Assembly (NCBI GenBank): GCA_014529385.2
Contig: CM043951.1
Span: 108,972,469 to 109,036,468, forward strand
Length of the DNA: 64,000 nt
DNA from: Adiantum capillus-veneris
Lineage: Eukaryota > Streptophyta > Polypodiopsida > Polypodiales > Pteridaceae
Direction: 5' to 3'
How positions within the stretch are numbered: position 1 is the first letter of the stretch; each line of letters opens with the position of its first letter. Positions 11,210 through 21,303 of the stretch are shown here, one piece after another. The translations under genes and the position numbers were made by a program. The notes below the pieces were generated by a model, which was not told where the DNA came from, made no database searches, and saw nothing but the letters and a program-made list of their open reading frames with translations.

Positions 11210-11931
11210 AATCAAGCAGTCCGACTAAGCTAGTTTGACCAAGCTAGGTATTAGAAATCTTCTCTTAATACCATGGGGAATGCCTTCCTAATAAACAATG
11301 GTTACTTAGGTTCTTAATCCGATTTAGGCAGCATTGTATGAAATGTACTAGGACTTTCTAGTGGGCTTAACCCTAGTGACCTTTAGCCTAAGTATTATAA
11401 AGGGAGTTTACTAATGTGATGAGCCTGGGGAGGGTAACAGTGTTATATGACCCCCCAAAGTTACAAAATTAAAATGCTGAAAATAAACAAACAAAAAATC
11501 AAAGTGCCACAATGTAAAATTTTAAGCTGGAAGAGAAATCTCAGCTTGATTTGGTACTTCACTCACATGTATCGCCTATGGTACTAGAGCCCTAGAGGTT
11601 CCCAGTGTGGGCGCTTTTCCTTGAAAAGCAAAAAACCCAATGCATACAAAATAAGCACACACATCATAATTGAATCAATGTGAAAAGACTTTGGGGGGTC
11701 AAAGAAAAAGTAATCAGTCAGGCGATGATTTCATGAGAAATTCCTTTTATGGTAGCTTAACTACAAAGTCTTCTAGATATAGCCTCTAGTCAGCCCTCGA
11801 ACATGAATACTTGGCTCTCGCGATTAAACAACTTAATTGACCACTGAAAATTAAGAAGCTTACCCATGGTATTAATATTCGATCTCTAGTGCCTTTCGAC
11901 CGTCAAATTAGCGACCCCAGACTTGTTTAAT
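11210..11931. repeat. decayed long inverted repeat in the NA1 3' region
   Basis: Arms of about 250 bp, 11210-11461 and 11688-11931, are roughly 65-75% complementary. Two perfect anchors are 14 bp (11448-11461 with 11688-11701) and 13 bp (11265-11277 with 11863-11875). The spacing between anchors is nearly equal in both arms. The loop is about 226 bp. Confidence 0.65.
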
Positions 11932-12187
11932 TTTCTACCTTTACATCTGTTTATGCATTTGATTACATTGCAATTTAATGTTCATTGCTACCAAATTGTT
12001 TGAAATTCTTTGACCAATCAATGTGTCTACCTAAAACTGCATATGCTTTTTAAGAGAATGCAATTACTGTGCCAATGTTGTTTGATTTTGCAGTGACTAA
12101 AGAAGGCTAAGGACATTCATCTCAAATGCTCTTCCACCTCGACGAACCAGCTTCAACTCAATAGCTTCCGAGGACGGAATCTATATC

Positions 12188-12198
12188 AGGAAGGGGGG
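12188..12198 (+). other. NA1 polypurine tract
   Basis: AGGAAGGGGGG lies two bases before the 3' LTR, the standard place for plus-strand priming. The identical 11-mer also occurs at 10266-10276 and 10578-10588. Confidence 0.8.
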
Positions 12199-12200
12199 CA

Positions 12201-12500
12201 TGTTAACCCTCACGGCACACGGACACCCTATCGCCTACGATGGACGTGTATTATGTATTTGGTAGAGTCAGGTACCGGGCTTGTCGGACCAATAGGGAAA
12301 GGTAGAGTGATCGCCGATGAGAGGCGCACTTTAACTTGGACATTCAAGGGATTAGTTGGTTAAGCATGGGCGCCCAAGTGTGAATGGGGTGAGCTCCTAT
12401 AAAAGCCAACTAAACCTAATTTTTACTCATTCTCTCATTTGTGCAATTGAAGAGTGCTCTTGCTCCATCTCCATCTCCATCTTCTTCTTCTTCACCTCCT

Positions 12501-12532
<32 letters not shown>

Positions 12533-12783
12533 GGAGAGTGTGTGTGCGATCGAGCATTAAGAAGGCACGACGGCGGCGAAGCGGTTGAGCGCGGCACGAC
12601 TGCAGCTTCTTCTTCATCGCGGCGAGGAATCCACCACGAAGGCGAGCGTAGAGCGGTGAGTGACACACCCTTTGTTCTCTTGAGCTTGCTAGTTTAGGCT
12701 TGTTGTGTGCTTGGAGCCGTTTGTGGCTCGCACACGGTGTATTGGCAAGTCCCTTGCTTTGACAGTGCGGCAAGGAGCGCACA
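12201..12783 (+). repeat. NA1 3' LTR
   Basis: The 583-bp direct repeat is a near-identical copy of 3780-4360, ending GCACA. It is followed by the target duplication ACCAA at 12784-12788. Confidence 0.93.
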
Positions 12784-12893
12784 ACCAACAACATGCATTT
12801 GGAGAGGGAAGTTTCGGCGGTCGTGTTTGTTGTTGGGGTCTGCAGCGTCGTGCTGGTTGTAGGGGACTGCATTCTCGTGGTTGTTGAAGGCAT
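12784..12893 (-). pseudogene. 5' coding end of the split host gene
   Basis: An ATG at 12893 opens a Thr/Ser-rich stretch (MPSTTTRMQSP...). An in-frame TAG lies immediately upstream of that ATG. The frame runs to the NA1 insertion point. Removing NA1 and one ACCAA copy joins it without a shift to VEKYARKGEF at 3779, so this is the N-terminus of the gene at 755-3779. Whether the ATG is the true start is unproven; the segment is short and low-complexity. Confidence 0.6.
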
Positions 12894-13504
12894 CTATTGT
12901 GTCGCATGTGTCGGGAGGGTGTACTATGTGGTGGCTATTGCGGGGGTTTGCTATGTTATGGTGTTTGTTGCAGGGGGTGCCTATACCAACTCTGTGCTCT
13001 GAGTCAGGTTTTTGCGCTTCCTAGAGGGAGTGTTCTTCTTGGGAGTCATCTCTGCAGAGGGTGTTGTTGCAGCCTTTATGCTTTCGTGCCAGGGGCAATG
13101 GGGGCAGGGCTCCACCAGGTCTATGGCAGAGCGCGACGGGTGCAATGGGGGACAGAGCGCGATGGCTACAACATGCAATGGGCGGAGCATGAGGTATGGG
13201 TGCAAAGTGAGCACACAGGTACATGTGGGATTCCGAGTGACAAGCTAGTTGCATGAGAGGAAAGGAGAAAGAGGACAAAGGCCATGATGACTGTAAGTTC
13301 AAAAAAAGGGGACCCATTCCACCCCATAATGGCACGCATGCATATAGATTATAGGTACATAAATTATATTGCATGCAAATTTAAAATTTTCCTCTCCCTC
13401 TTTTCCCAAATTTGAAAAAAGTTGAATTTCCCTCCAACTGAGTGCTATTGGTGGTACCACCAAAAGGTGCAAAAAGTGGTACCACCTAAACATTCTATCA
13501 CCCA
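12894..13504. other. upstream flank of the split gene, no gene identified
   Basis: Several overlapping open frames on both strands are compositionally biased, and none looks like a known protein. The host gene's promoter should lie here on the minus strand, but no clear TATA box is seen. Two copies of the palindrome GGTGGTACCACC (or one base off) sit at 13450-13461 and 13475-13486. Confidence 0.4.
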
Positions 13505-14054
13505 GATGTACATTGACTTGTAGATACTTCCATTGCATGATGATTGAGGAGCCTATTTTGCCTTGATTTGATAGTTACTCGATCGTTTCTAAGACTCGGT
13601 TTAGAAGAGCCCTCTGTGAGACTGTGGCTAGTCACTAAGTCTATTGATCCTTTGTGAGAGTCCTACATGAGGTTTTCTTGAGTTGGGGTGTTCTCGGATG
13701 TATGAAACACCTTCGGTAATACAGGTTGCTGGCAATTCCCTTTATCGTGGCCTTGACATAGGTTATGTATAGAGGTGTGTAGGTGTTTTCTTCACCTATT
13801 TAGCCATCTCTTCATGTTGGATAGTACTTGCTTGAGATGTATATGCTATTTGATTCCTTGTCAGTACTCTTTTATTATTTCATGTGTTATTTTCATTGAT
13901 TTGGGTTTGAGATTTTGCTCCCCGTATAGAAGAAGCTCGGTTGGATTTTTTTTGCGACTTCCCTAGATTGTCTTTGACACATTTCTGCATTGGAAAGCTT
14001 TGCGAAAGTTTTGCATCCTTAGTCTTACTCTCGCGTGTTTTGCTATTGTCGGTT
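13505..14054 (+). repeat. copia-A leader, copy 1
   Basis: About 550 bp resemble 33728-34275 over their whole length, from AGATGTACATT to the gag start codon. The position before a copia gag makes this the LTR or leader part of one old family. I see no primer binding site or LTR edge, so the copy is probably incomplete. Confidence 0.65.
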
Positions 14055-14790
14055 ATGGGTGGACGTTCTAAGACAGAAGAATACTACATCAAGAAGTTTA
14101 ATGGTACAAACTTCGCAATATGGAAGCATCGCATGCTTGATGTCTTGGTCAATAAAGGAGCTACAACACTATTGAAAGAGCGCAGAGAGGGTGTTTATAT
14201 TGAATATCAATGAAGGAGCTTCATACTCATGCCATGGCGAAGATTTGCTTCCACCTTGGTAAGTCCATTCTCTTTATGATTATGGATAAGACTATTGCAA
14301 AGGATTTATGGGAGTCAGTATACTTAGCTCGGGATAGTGCCTCAAACAAAGTTTTTCTTATGAAAAAGCTTATGTGTTTGAATATAAAAGAGGACAGTAG
14401 TATCAATTCACAATAAACTGAGTTAAACAGCTTGTTTACATCTAAGGGACTCAATTTTGATGATGAAATGAAAGGAATTATGTTCTTTTTCTTCATCCTG
14501 GGATACTTTCAACACAACCATTAGTAACTCTACACGTGGCAGTAAGCTTGCTTTTCATGATGTCACTAGTGCTTTGCTCACGGAAGACAGGAGACGTAAG
14601 TTTATTGACACTTATGGGCATGGTACTACATACATGGCTAGAGGTGGTAGTCATAATACGCAAAGAGGTCATTTGTGGTCATTCACACGATCGCAAGAAT
14701 GTTGTAGCAAGAGTCGTGGCGTGACATGCAATAATGCAAAGTTACTTGGAACGGGATTGGGGAACAAGAATGGGGGGATCATGAAGAGGG
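14055..14790 (+). pseudogene. Ty1/copia gag relic (copia-A)
   Basis: An ATG at 14055 begins MGGRSKTEEYYIKKFNGTNF, then AIWKHRMLDVLV: the usual N-terminal gag pattern of plant copia elements (UBN2-like). The frame breaks near 14213. It resumes in another frame as HAMAKICFHLGKS and KDLWESVYLA, then breaks again near 14415. A later frame gives GHGTTYMARGGS and a ruined zinc knuckle (SRGVTCNNAKL). No protease, integrase or reverse transcriptase follows. It is a truncated, multiply shifted gag. Confidence 0.75.
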
Positions 14791-15789
14791 AGAGGGAGAC
14801 CGGAACGGGAACACCAAAACGGTCCACTAAATAACCATTAGCCTCAGAACAGCCTCCTATAAGTTAGTAAACAAATATAAACCAAGCTTCTAACATCTAG
14901 TTGCAGAATTAGAATCATGTTAAGAAATTTTTTAACATGTTGCTTGTGCACGTTAGTGGTTGCAGATGCAAATTGTAATGAGACACCTCATAACATACTA
15001 AGCGCATCACAAATAACATCATGTAGGAAGTGCAAAGATTGAAAAGTTCAATAGACAAAAAGGAGCAAAAAGACCATGACTATGCGTTCAAGCATGGCTT
15101 ATAAGGCCATCATGTCAAAAGTTGACGATGCGAAAGCATAGAGACCAATGTGGGGAGAGAGAGAGAGAGAGAGAGAGAGTCTCCTGAACCAACCAGCCTT
15201 TGCAATGAATAATTGAACATGTATACAATGTAGGCAAGGGGTTGCTTATATAGCAAGCTCAAGTATAAGCAACTTCAGTAAATTTCCCTACCCAGACTTT
15301 GACAAATAAGAAAAATAAATACCTAAAAGCCAAACTAAATAATGGGATCACATTGGGCAATTCACTTGAGATGCCAAAACTCTAACACCCTCTCTGCAGC
15401 TCATAGTGGACAACAATAGTGTATACACTTTAAACGGACGTATTATATGACACCTATCTTTATTCGATCATATTATACGGTGTCACATTAGCAAAAACAC
15501 GGCTTCGTATAATTTCTTAGAATTTTGATCACAATATTTATATCAATCGCAATATAGTCATTTATATACGTGAAAACGGAATGTTTTCCTCATTCTATTT
15601 GATATCTCTTCCCCCTTATCTCATCTTTAGGTGAGCTTTAAAACATTTAAAAATTATCAAAAAAATATTTATAAATTTAGTAATCAATTATCTTTTTAAG
15701 TAAAAAGTCAGAGCTTAGGGTAAAAAGTTAAATTAGTTGAATGTATTTTTTTTAGGTTATGGAGTTTTGAGTTTAAAATCTACCTACTT
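14791..15789. other. intergenic AT-rich stretch, no gene
   Basis: I see no convincing coding region. A (GA)n tract lies at 15154-15179. The base composition becomes AT-rich towards the repeat block at 15790. Confidence 0.5.
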
Positions 15790-16270
15790 TGTGTGAAGTA
15801 TATCTCACACTAGGAGGTAAATTAAGTAGAGTGGTTATTGATTGCTTGCCTTGTGTAGAGGAAACTCACACTTGGAAGTGATTTAGGATAGTTAAAGTTA
15901 GCAATTACTTGCTTTGTGTTGACCTATGGTCACACCTAGCAGTAACTTAGGTTAGAAATTTAAAGTTAGTAGTTACTTGCTTTTTGTTGAACTACGTTCA
16001 CACCTAGAACTAACTTAGGTTAGGTTTATCGATTGTCTAACATGTGTAGAGTAACTCACACAGGAGGCAATTTAGATATATTAAATAATAATCTCTTGCT
16101 TTGTGTAGAGGTATTCTCACACCTAAAAGAGATTTTAGATAAGTAGTGAATTATGATTGTCTACCATGTGTAGAGTTACACTCACACTTGGAGGTTATTT
16201 ACGTAGGATTTTTAAAGATATCTTGCTTTGTGTAGAGTTTACTCACACTTGGAAGTTATTGAGATAGATT
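15790..16270 (+). repeat. about seven diverged ~70-bp tandem repeats
   Basis: The unit is TTGCTTTGTGTAGAG, then a short spacer, CTCACACTTGGAAG, and a tail like ATTTAGGTTAG. It recurs about every 60-75 bp, with variable identity. It lies just upstream of the hAT transposase relic and may be that transposon's subterminal region. Confidence 0.75.
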
Positions 16271-16463
16271 AAGTGATTTTTTATCATGATTCAGGTAAAG
16301 AGTGACTTGAAAGAATAAAATTTGGTATTTAGAATTTAAAGAGGTTCAAAATCTATGTTTTTTTTTAAACGATAGCTAATATAGTAATGTAAATGGTATG
16401 AGAGTTAGATTTTAGATGTGTATTTAGTAAATAGTGTTGTTTGAATTTGCGAATCTTAAGAAG

Positions 16464-18608
16464 ATGGTGAAAGGATATGAGTGGAGCTACGTAGTTGAAT
16501 TGGTCAGTGAAAAGACTACATCAAAGTTGAGGTGTAAGGCCTACAGCCATAAATTTAGCGGAAATGTACATAGGATAAAAGAACATGTGTCCAAAATTCC
16601 TCGAAACGTGACAGCTTGCAAAAACCCCCCTAGAGGTATTGAAGAAAAATTTCTTGAGTGGACGCTCAGGGCAAAGAGAGTACATCTTGAGGGCAAAAAA
16701 AAAAAGGGGTCCCAAAATGATGGCTCCATCTATGGCTAGGAACGTGGAGACGCCATTCAAGAATGATCAAAACCCTCCCTCTACCCCTGCTTATAATCAA
16801 GGAGGCTGTCTTCATCCTTTGTTGGAGCTTGTAGCTCTAATCCCACCGCAAGCTCCGCTAACATAAGCCGAAGTGAAGCATGGACTGGAGGATAAGTTGC
16901 ACCAAGTGGTTCTACTTTGCATCAGACATTTGATAAACAATGGTTGTTTGAACTCCATCTTAAGTAGACGCAAGCATTTTTTGCATGTGGAATTCCTCTT
17001 AACATCATTCAAAATCATATCTTCAAAGATGCTTTAATGAGCACAGCGAGGAAGGGTTTTGTGGTACTTGATTATAATAAGATGCGTATAGAATATTTAG
17101 ATAAAGTGAAATCTACATCAGAGAATATTTTAAAGTACATAACTCTTGATTATGTGCCACAGTATGGATGCACAATTACTCTCGATGGCTGGACAATTTG
17201 TCAGAAGAATGATTAGTGTGATATTGATTTGTCCAAGAGGATCCATCTTTGTTAAAGCGATCGATACATCCCTGAAAGAGAAAACTAGTGGAAATCTTGT
17301 TGGCGTATATGAGCGTTCGCTCAGAAGAGCGGGGGGCCTAAAAATGTGACAACCATTGTCACAGATAATGCATCTAAATACAAAAAAACTGGAAAAGCAA
17401 TTGAAGCAAAGTATCGAGAGATTACATGGGTTCCATGTGATGCCCACACTTTGAATCTACTCTTGAAGGACTTTGGAAAAGTTCTTTCTATTAAGCAAAC
17501 TCTTCTAGATGCAAACCACTTGGTGAAGTTTATAAGAGAGCATTCATTTTCTTACAGTCTGTTTAGAACAAAGTCCCCAACCAAAAATTTACAGATTTTT
17601 GGCGTGATTCGTTTTATGATAGCGTATTACGTTTTCTCTACATTACAACAGGTTAAGGTAGCCCTTGTTGAAACAGTGGCAGATAGAAGATGGGACATTT
17701 GGCTTGATAAATATCCCAAGTATGAATCTGTTGCTTTCAAATGCTACCATCTTGTAAACTCTCCTGTTTTTTCGAGAAATGTAGACAAAATTGTTACTGT
17801 CACAAAATTGGTACTATCATAGAGCCCTTCACTCATCTAATACGATTAGTGGACAAAGAAGCCTCTATACTTGGATGGGTGTACTGCTAGATGCATGAAG
17901 CCTCTTGCAAGTTAAAAGATTGTACATCTTATGTAGGAAAAGAGAAAGCCATGATGATGTCGTTTGTTCGAAAGATGATAGGAGCAACTCCCACTCCTTT
18001 ACATGGAGCAGGGTTCTTCGACTTAAGTCCCAAGTTTCAGATGTATGATCGATCTTCAAACAATGAAGTGATTAATGATTTCAAGAAGTGTGTGCCCAAC
18101 TAGTAGGCAATGTGGATGGACAAGTGGCATACACACAAAAGACCGCCAATACTAGCAGAGAAGGAATGTTTGGGGATCCTTAGCATATAGATGCTATCAA
18201 GACGATGAATGCACCAGTTTGGTGGAAGGAGTATGATGGAGAAAAAGTGGAACTTCAATATGTGGTTGTGAGAGAATTGTTTGTTGCTTCCTCAAGTGGT
18301 AGTTGTGAAAGAAATTGGTGTTCATTCTCTTTTGTGCAGACTAAAAAACAAAATTGATTAAGTCCTAAACGAGCTGCAAAGTGGTGTATGTATTTTGTAA
18401 CATGCTACTTATGCATAAGCTAACAAAGTTAGCCACACGTGCCACTGAAAAAATCTTTAGACGCTTTCAAACACACAAAGCAATTGCAAATGAGCTCAAC
18501 CCCAATGATAAAATGGAATGGAATCCGGAAGACATTGATCTGAAATGTTCAGATGTCAAAGAAATTGATGACATGGTGCCTGCGATTGAGAGGACGGATG
18601 AGCTATAA
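16464..18608 (+). pseudogene. hAT-superfamily transposase relic (BED, DUF659, dimerisation regions)
   Basis: Pieces in several frames follow the usual hAT order. At 16464-16630 there is a degenerate BED-finger region: WSYVVELV, one lost Cys (CKAY), then HRIKEHVS. DUF659-like blocks follow: FFACGIPLNIIQ near 17000, TITLDGWT near 17180, and TTIVTDNASKYKKTGKAIE with WVPCDAHTLNLLLKDFGK at 17350-17475. Then ADRRWDIW appears near 17685. The C-terminal hAT signature is at about 18285-18370 (SSGSCERNWCSFSF, then QTKK), followed by WNPEDIDL near 18520. At least five stops or frame changes are present, so it is inactive. Terminal inverted repeats were not located. Confidence 0.83.
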
Positions 18609-18667
18609 AGTTTGTACTATATTCATAATTAATTTTGTAATGTGAAAGTTGTGTGGATTTTAGCGTC

Positions 18668-18671
<4 letters not shown>

Positions 18672-18733
<62 letters not shown>
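18672..18733. repeat. (CT)n microsatellite
   Basis: A pure CT tract of about 62 bp follows the hAT relic. Confidence 0.95.
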
Positions 18734-18736
<3 letters not shown>

Positions 18737-18930
18737 GTCTCTGTTTCTCTCCATCTTCTTTCTATCATTGTCGGAGAGAGGGAGGGAGAGAAAATAATAC
18801 TTACACAATTGCAACAACATTTGACATGTTCATTTGTTCCAACAAATAAAGATTTACAAATCAAAAAGAGGTTTTAGTTACAAATCTTGAGATTTAAGAT
18901 ATAAAAAGAGCTCATTATTCTTTGGGAGAT

Positions 18931-19134
18931 TTAATTTAGATCATAAACTGGCTTCGCTAGAAGATCATATACGCAAAATTTTGTATTACCGAATGAATCG
19001 CTTGGACTAGCATTGCCTATCTCTTCTTTGATTACAGGCTCATATCTTGCCTCGTACCATGCCAACTTTCTTTCCAACTCTGATATACAAGCGTGCAACA
19101 TGGTTGGGGTCTCGCCTTGACTTGCCAGATCCAC
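18931..19134 (-). pseudogene. G1 gag/pol-linker fragment
   Basis: A short frame reads MLHACISELERKLAWYEARY and continues with acidic residues. It follows the gag frame after a stop and a shift. It may be the C-terminal part of the G1 gag or its linker. No catalytic motif is visible. Confidence 0.35.
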
Positions 19135-19292
19135 GCCTTGGATTGCGAGCTACTCAATGATCGTTGTTTCCTCGAGCAAATAGGTGTAGCTCCTTTTGCG
19201 AGGAGGGTCTTCTTGATTGGCTTCTTGGGCATGAATCTTCTCAATTGGGCGTCCTTTGCCGACGCCTCCTATAGTGGGACGATCGTTCCGAT

Positions 19293-20167
19293 CTACTTTG
19301 AGCCGCAATACGTAATAACAATAGCATTGTTGCACAAAGTAAATTGCCACTTGACTATTATTTGGTGGCAATCTGTATACTTGGATAAATCTTGAAAGCA
19401 TATTTCTTGCGAGAAAAGCTTGTTTCTTATGGGACAATGACTCTTGTAATGACCTAGGTCATTACACTCAAAGCAACGAACATTTGGATGTTGCGGTTGA
19501 GTTATTATAGTTACTGCTACTACAGGGCGAGGTTGATAAGCTTGATTAGTAGGTTTAGGGCTCCAATTGTTTGGTCTGGCCCTTTGATTTGTAAATTTTC
19601 CTCTTCCCTTATTCCTAGCAGTCTCTTTAGCCAGAGGTGTTTCCCTTAAAAGAGCATCCTGAAGTGATGTGGGTCTCATTGCTTCTAGACGGGTATCCAA
19701 GGGATGATTCAATCCTTGACAGAACCATGTTACCTGCTGTGCAATGGACATTTTTGGGGCATATCTTTGCAAGGTTATGAATTTGGAGTAGTACTCTCCC
19801 AACGATAAGGATAGCTGTTTTTGAACAAAGAAGTCATTCATTTTGGCATCTCGATGAGCAGTTAGAAGATATCGTGCTATAATCACTCCTTTGATATCCT
19901 CCCAAGACTGGGAAGATCCTTAAACTCCCAAGTCCTTGCAATGTTGTTTCCATCATATTTTTGCATTGCTAGAAAACGAAACATCGCAAGCATTGTTTGG
20001 TTTACAGGTTGGGTTCCTGCAACTTCAAAATAGTCTTTCATTGCCTCAATCCACGCTTCAGCATTGCGTTCAATATGGGCTCCCTCACCTTTGAATGTGG
20101 GTGGTTGGGCTTGTTTCAGGAGAAGTTTTTTCTCCTGTACGACTGTGTAGAAAGCATTCATAGTCAT
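19293..20167 (-). pseudogene. gypsy gag with CCHC knuckle (G1), frameshifted
   Basis: ATG at 20167 begins MTMNAFYTVVQEKK. The frame contains AQPPTFKGEG and AEAWIEAMKDYFEVAGT, a standard gypsy gag start. At about 19885 the frame shifts. The second part has the gag core (QLSLSLGEYYSKFITLQRY, then TWFCQGLNHPLDTRLEAMRP), a basic Gln/Pro linker and one zinc knuckle, CFECNDLGHYKSHC. No protease follows. The family resembles common plant chromovirus-type gags, but without an integrase the clade cannot be set. Confidence 0.8.
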
Positions 20168-21289
20168 ACGCTTGTCGATGGTTTGATTAAGACTTAACGC
20201 AATACCAAGTGCTTTAAATTTTCACAACTCAAGACAAAATTTGGAGAGAAACTAACTTTATTAAATTCAAGATGCCATAACTTTATTTATATCAAGATAT
20301 GTACAAAGTTGAGATCTCATCGAGAAGCTAGATGAGTTTCTTTTTATTTTATCATAATATATACAAACGTTTGCTTTGCTAAAAAGTTATATGATTCTTA
20401 GAGCTGAATTCCCAAGAACAGTGGTAACACCATATTAGTGAGTTTGAGACTTTAAAGATAATTTGGGAATCACCAATGTTTTGAAGATTTGTCCATATGG
20501 ACAAATCTAAAACTCCTTTTTAAGATCAAAGCCTTCCCCAAGTAGTATTTGAAATGGTTTTTCAAGCCATGCTCTCAAAAATTTGACTAAGATTTGGCCA
20601 TGTGGTCATATCTTAAGTTTGTTTTGAAAGTAGAAATTGGAAAATTCCCAAACTCATCAATATGGTGTTTGGTACAATCGATAGGTATTTATGGATAAGT
20701 TTTTACAATCCACTATCTTGTCTGAGTAGTAGCTTATATACACATCTTCACGGGGTTTATAGAATACAAGACTCTTATTTTGGGAAAATATGTCAGGGAC
20801 AAAAATGGGTTTGATCCTATAAGTAAGGATCACTTTCACCACTTGATTGAAAACCCATTCATTTAAGGTCATGTCAATGCCATCTTCAGAGATAATGGTA
20901 TAGTCATACCTAGTAGTACCAAGGAAGAAGTAAAGCTGGATAACTCGCAGCTCTTCCCCCAACCGAAGCTTCTTTAGATCAGAGGAGAGGCATCCGAGAT
21001 TCTTTGCATTGATCTAAAAGATGTCACCGTCTCATCCCCATGCAAGTTCCCATCCCCTTTGGATTCTTGTTGATGGAGGAGAGAAAGCCTTCATCATGTT
21101 TCATCCAAAAGAAAAATTTGAAGAGTGACAAGCCTCAAAAATCCATTATCTCAAAGGTCTTGAACTTGCGATTACTCAATGTCGACATCTTCCTGAATCA
21201 TAGATGCTGCTAAGTTCTCAAACTTAAGTCTCTAATTCATTTTTTTCAAGTTTTCAAACAATAACGATTTTTCCACTTTCCTAACGTAG

Positions 21290-21301
21290 GCTCTGATACC
21301 A
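21290..21301 (-). other. G1 primer binding site, tRNA-Met
   Basis: The minus strand reads TGGTATCAGAGC, two bases beyond the LTR edge at 21304. This is the usual initiator tRNA-Met complement in plant LTR elements. Confidence 0.75.
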
Positions 21302-21303
21302 CG

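Larger units (their letters stand above)
10570..12200 (+). other. NA1 3' non-coding region
   Basis: These 1.6 kb lie between the gag-protease stop and the 3' LTR. They contain no convincing ORF. They start with a purine tract at 10578-10588 just after the stop, hold a decayed inverted repeat at 11210-11931, and end with the purine tract that abuts the 3' LTR. A complete gypsy element would need more than 3 kb for pol, so pol is absent rather than decayed here. Confidence 0.75.
3780..12783 (+). mobile_element. NA1: 9.0-kb non-autonomous LTR retrotransposon (gag-protease only)
   Basis: LTRs at 3780-4360 and 12201-12783 begin TGTTAACCC and end GCACA. Direct 5-bp flanks ACCAA lie at 3775-3779 and 12784-12788, a perfect target site duplication. 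A primer binding site for tRNA-Asp follows the 5' LTR and a purine tract precedes the 3' LTR. I count about five substitutions plus a 2-bp GA-repeat difference between the LTRs (about 99% identical), so insertion is recent. The only long ORF is 5389-10569. The 1.6 kb after it has no reverse transcriptase, RNase H or integrase motif. The tRNA-Asp site is typical of the Athila/Tat branch of Ty3/gypsy, the likely source of the missing enzymes (inference). The element cuts the minus-strand host gene. Confidence 0.93.

Noticed and set aside
12793-13256. Plus-strand hydrophobic ORFs after the NA1 3' LTR
   Set aside because: They are rich in Val/Cys/Gly from GTTGTTG-type composition, overlap the minus-strand host exon and each other, and lack homology.
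13441-13486. Twin GGTGGTACCACC palindromes as an operator
   Set aside because: Short palindromes of this kind occur by chance and no promoter or gene layout supports a role.
15790-16270. Possible CRISPR-like array
   Set aside because: The units are diverged throughout with no constant repeat and unique spacers, and the context is plant transposon DNA.
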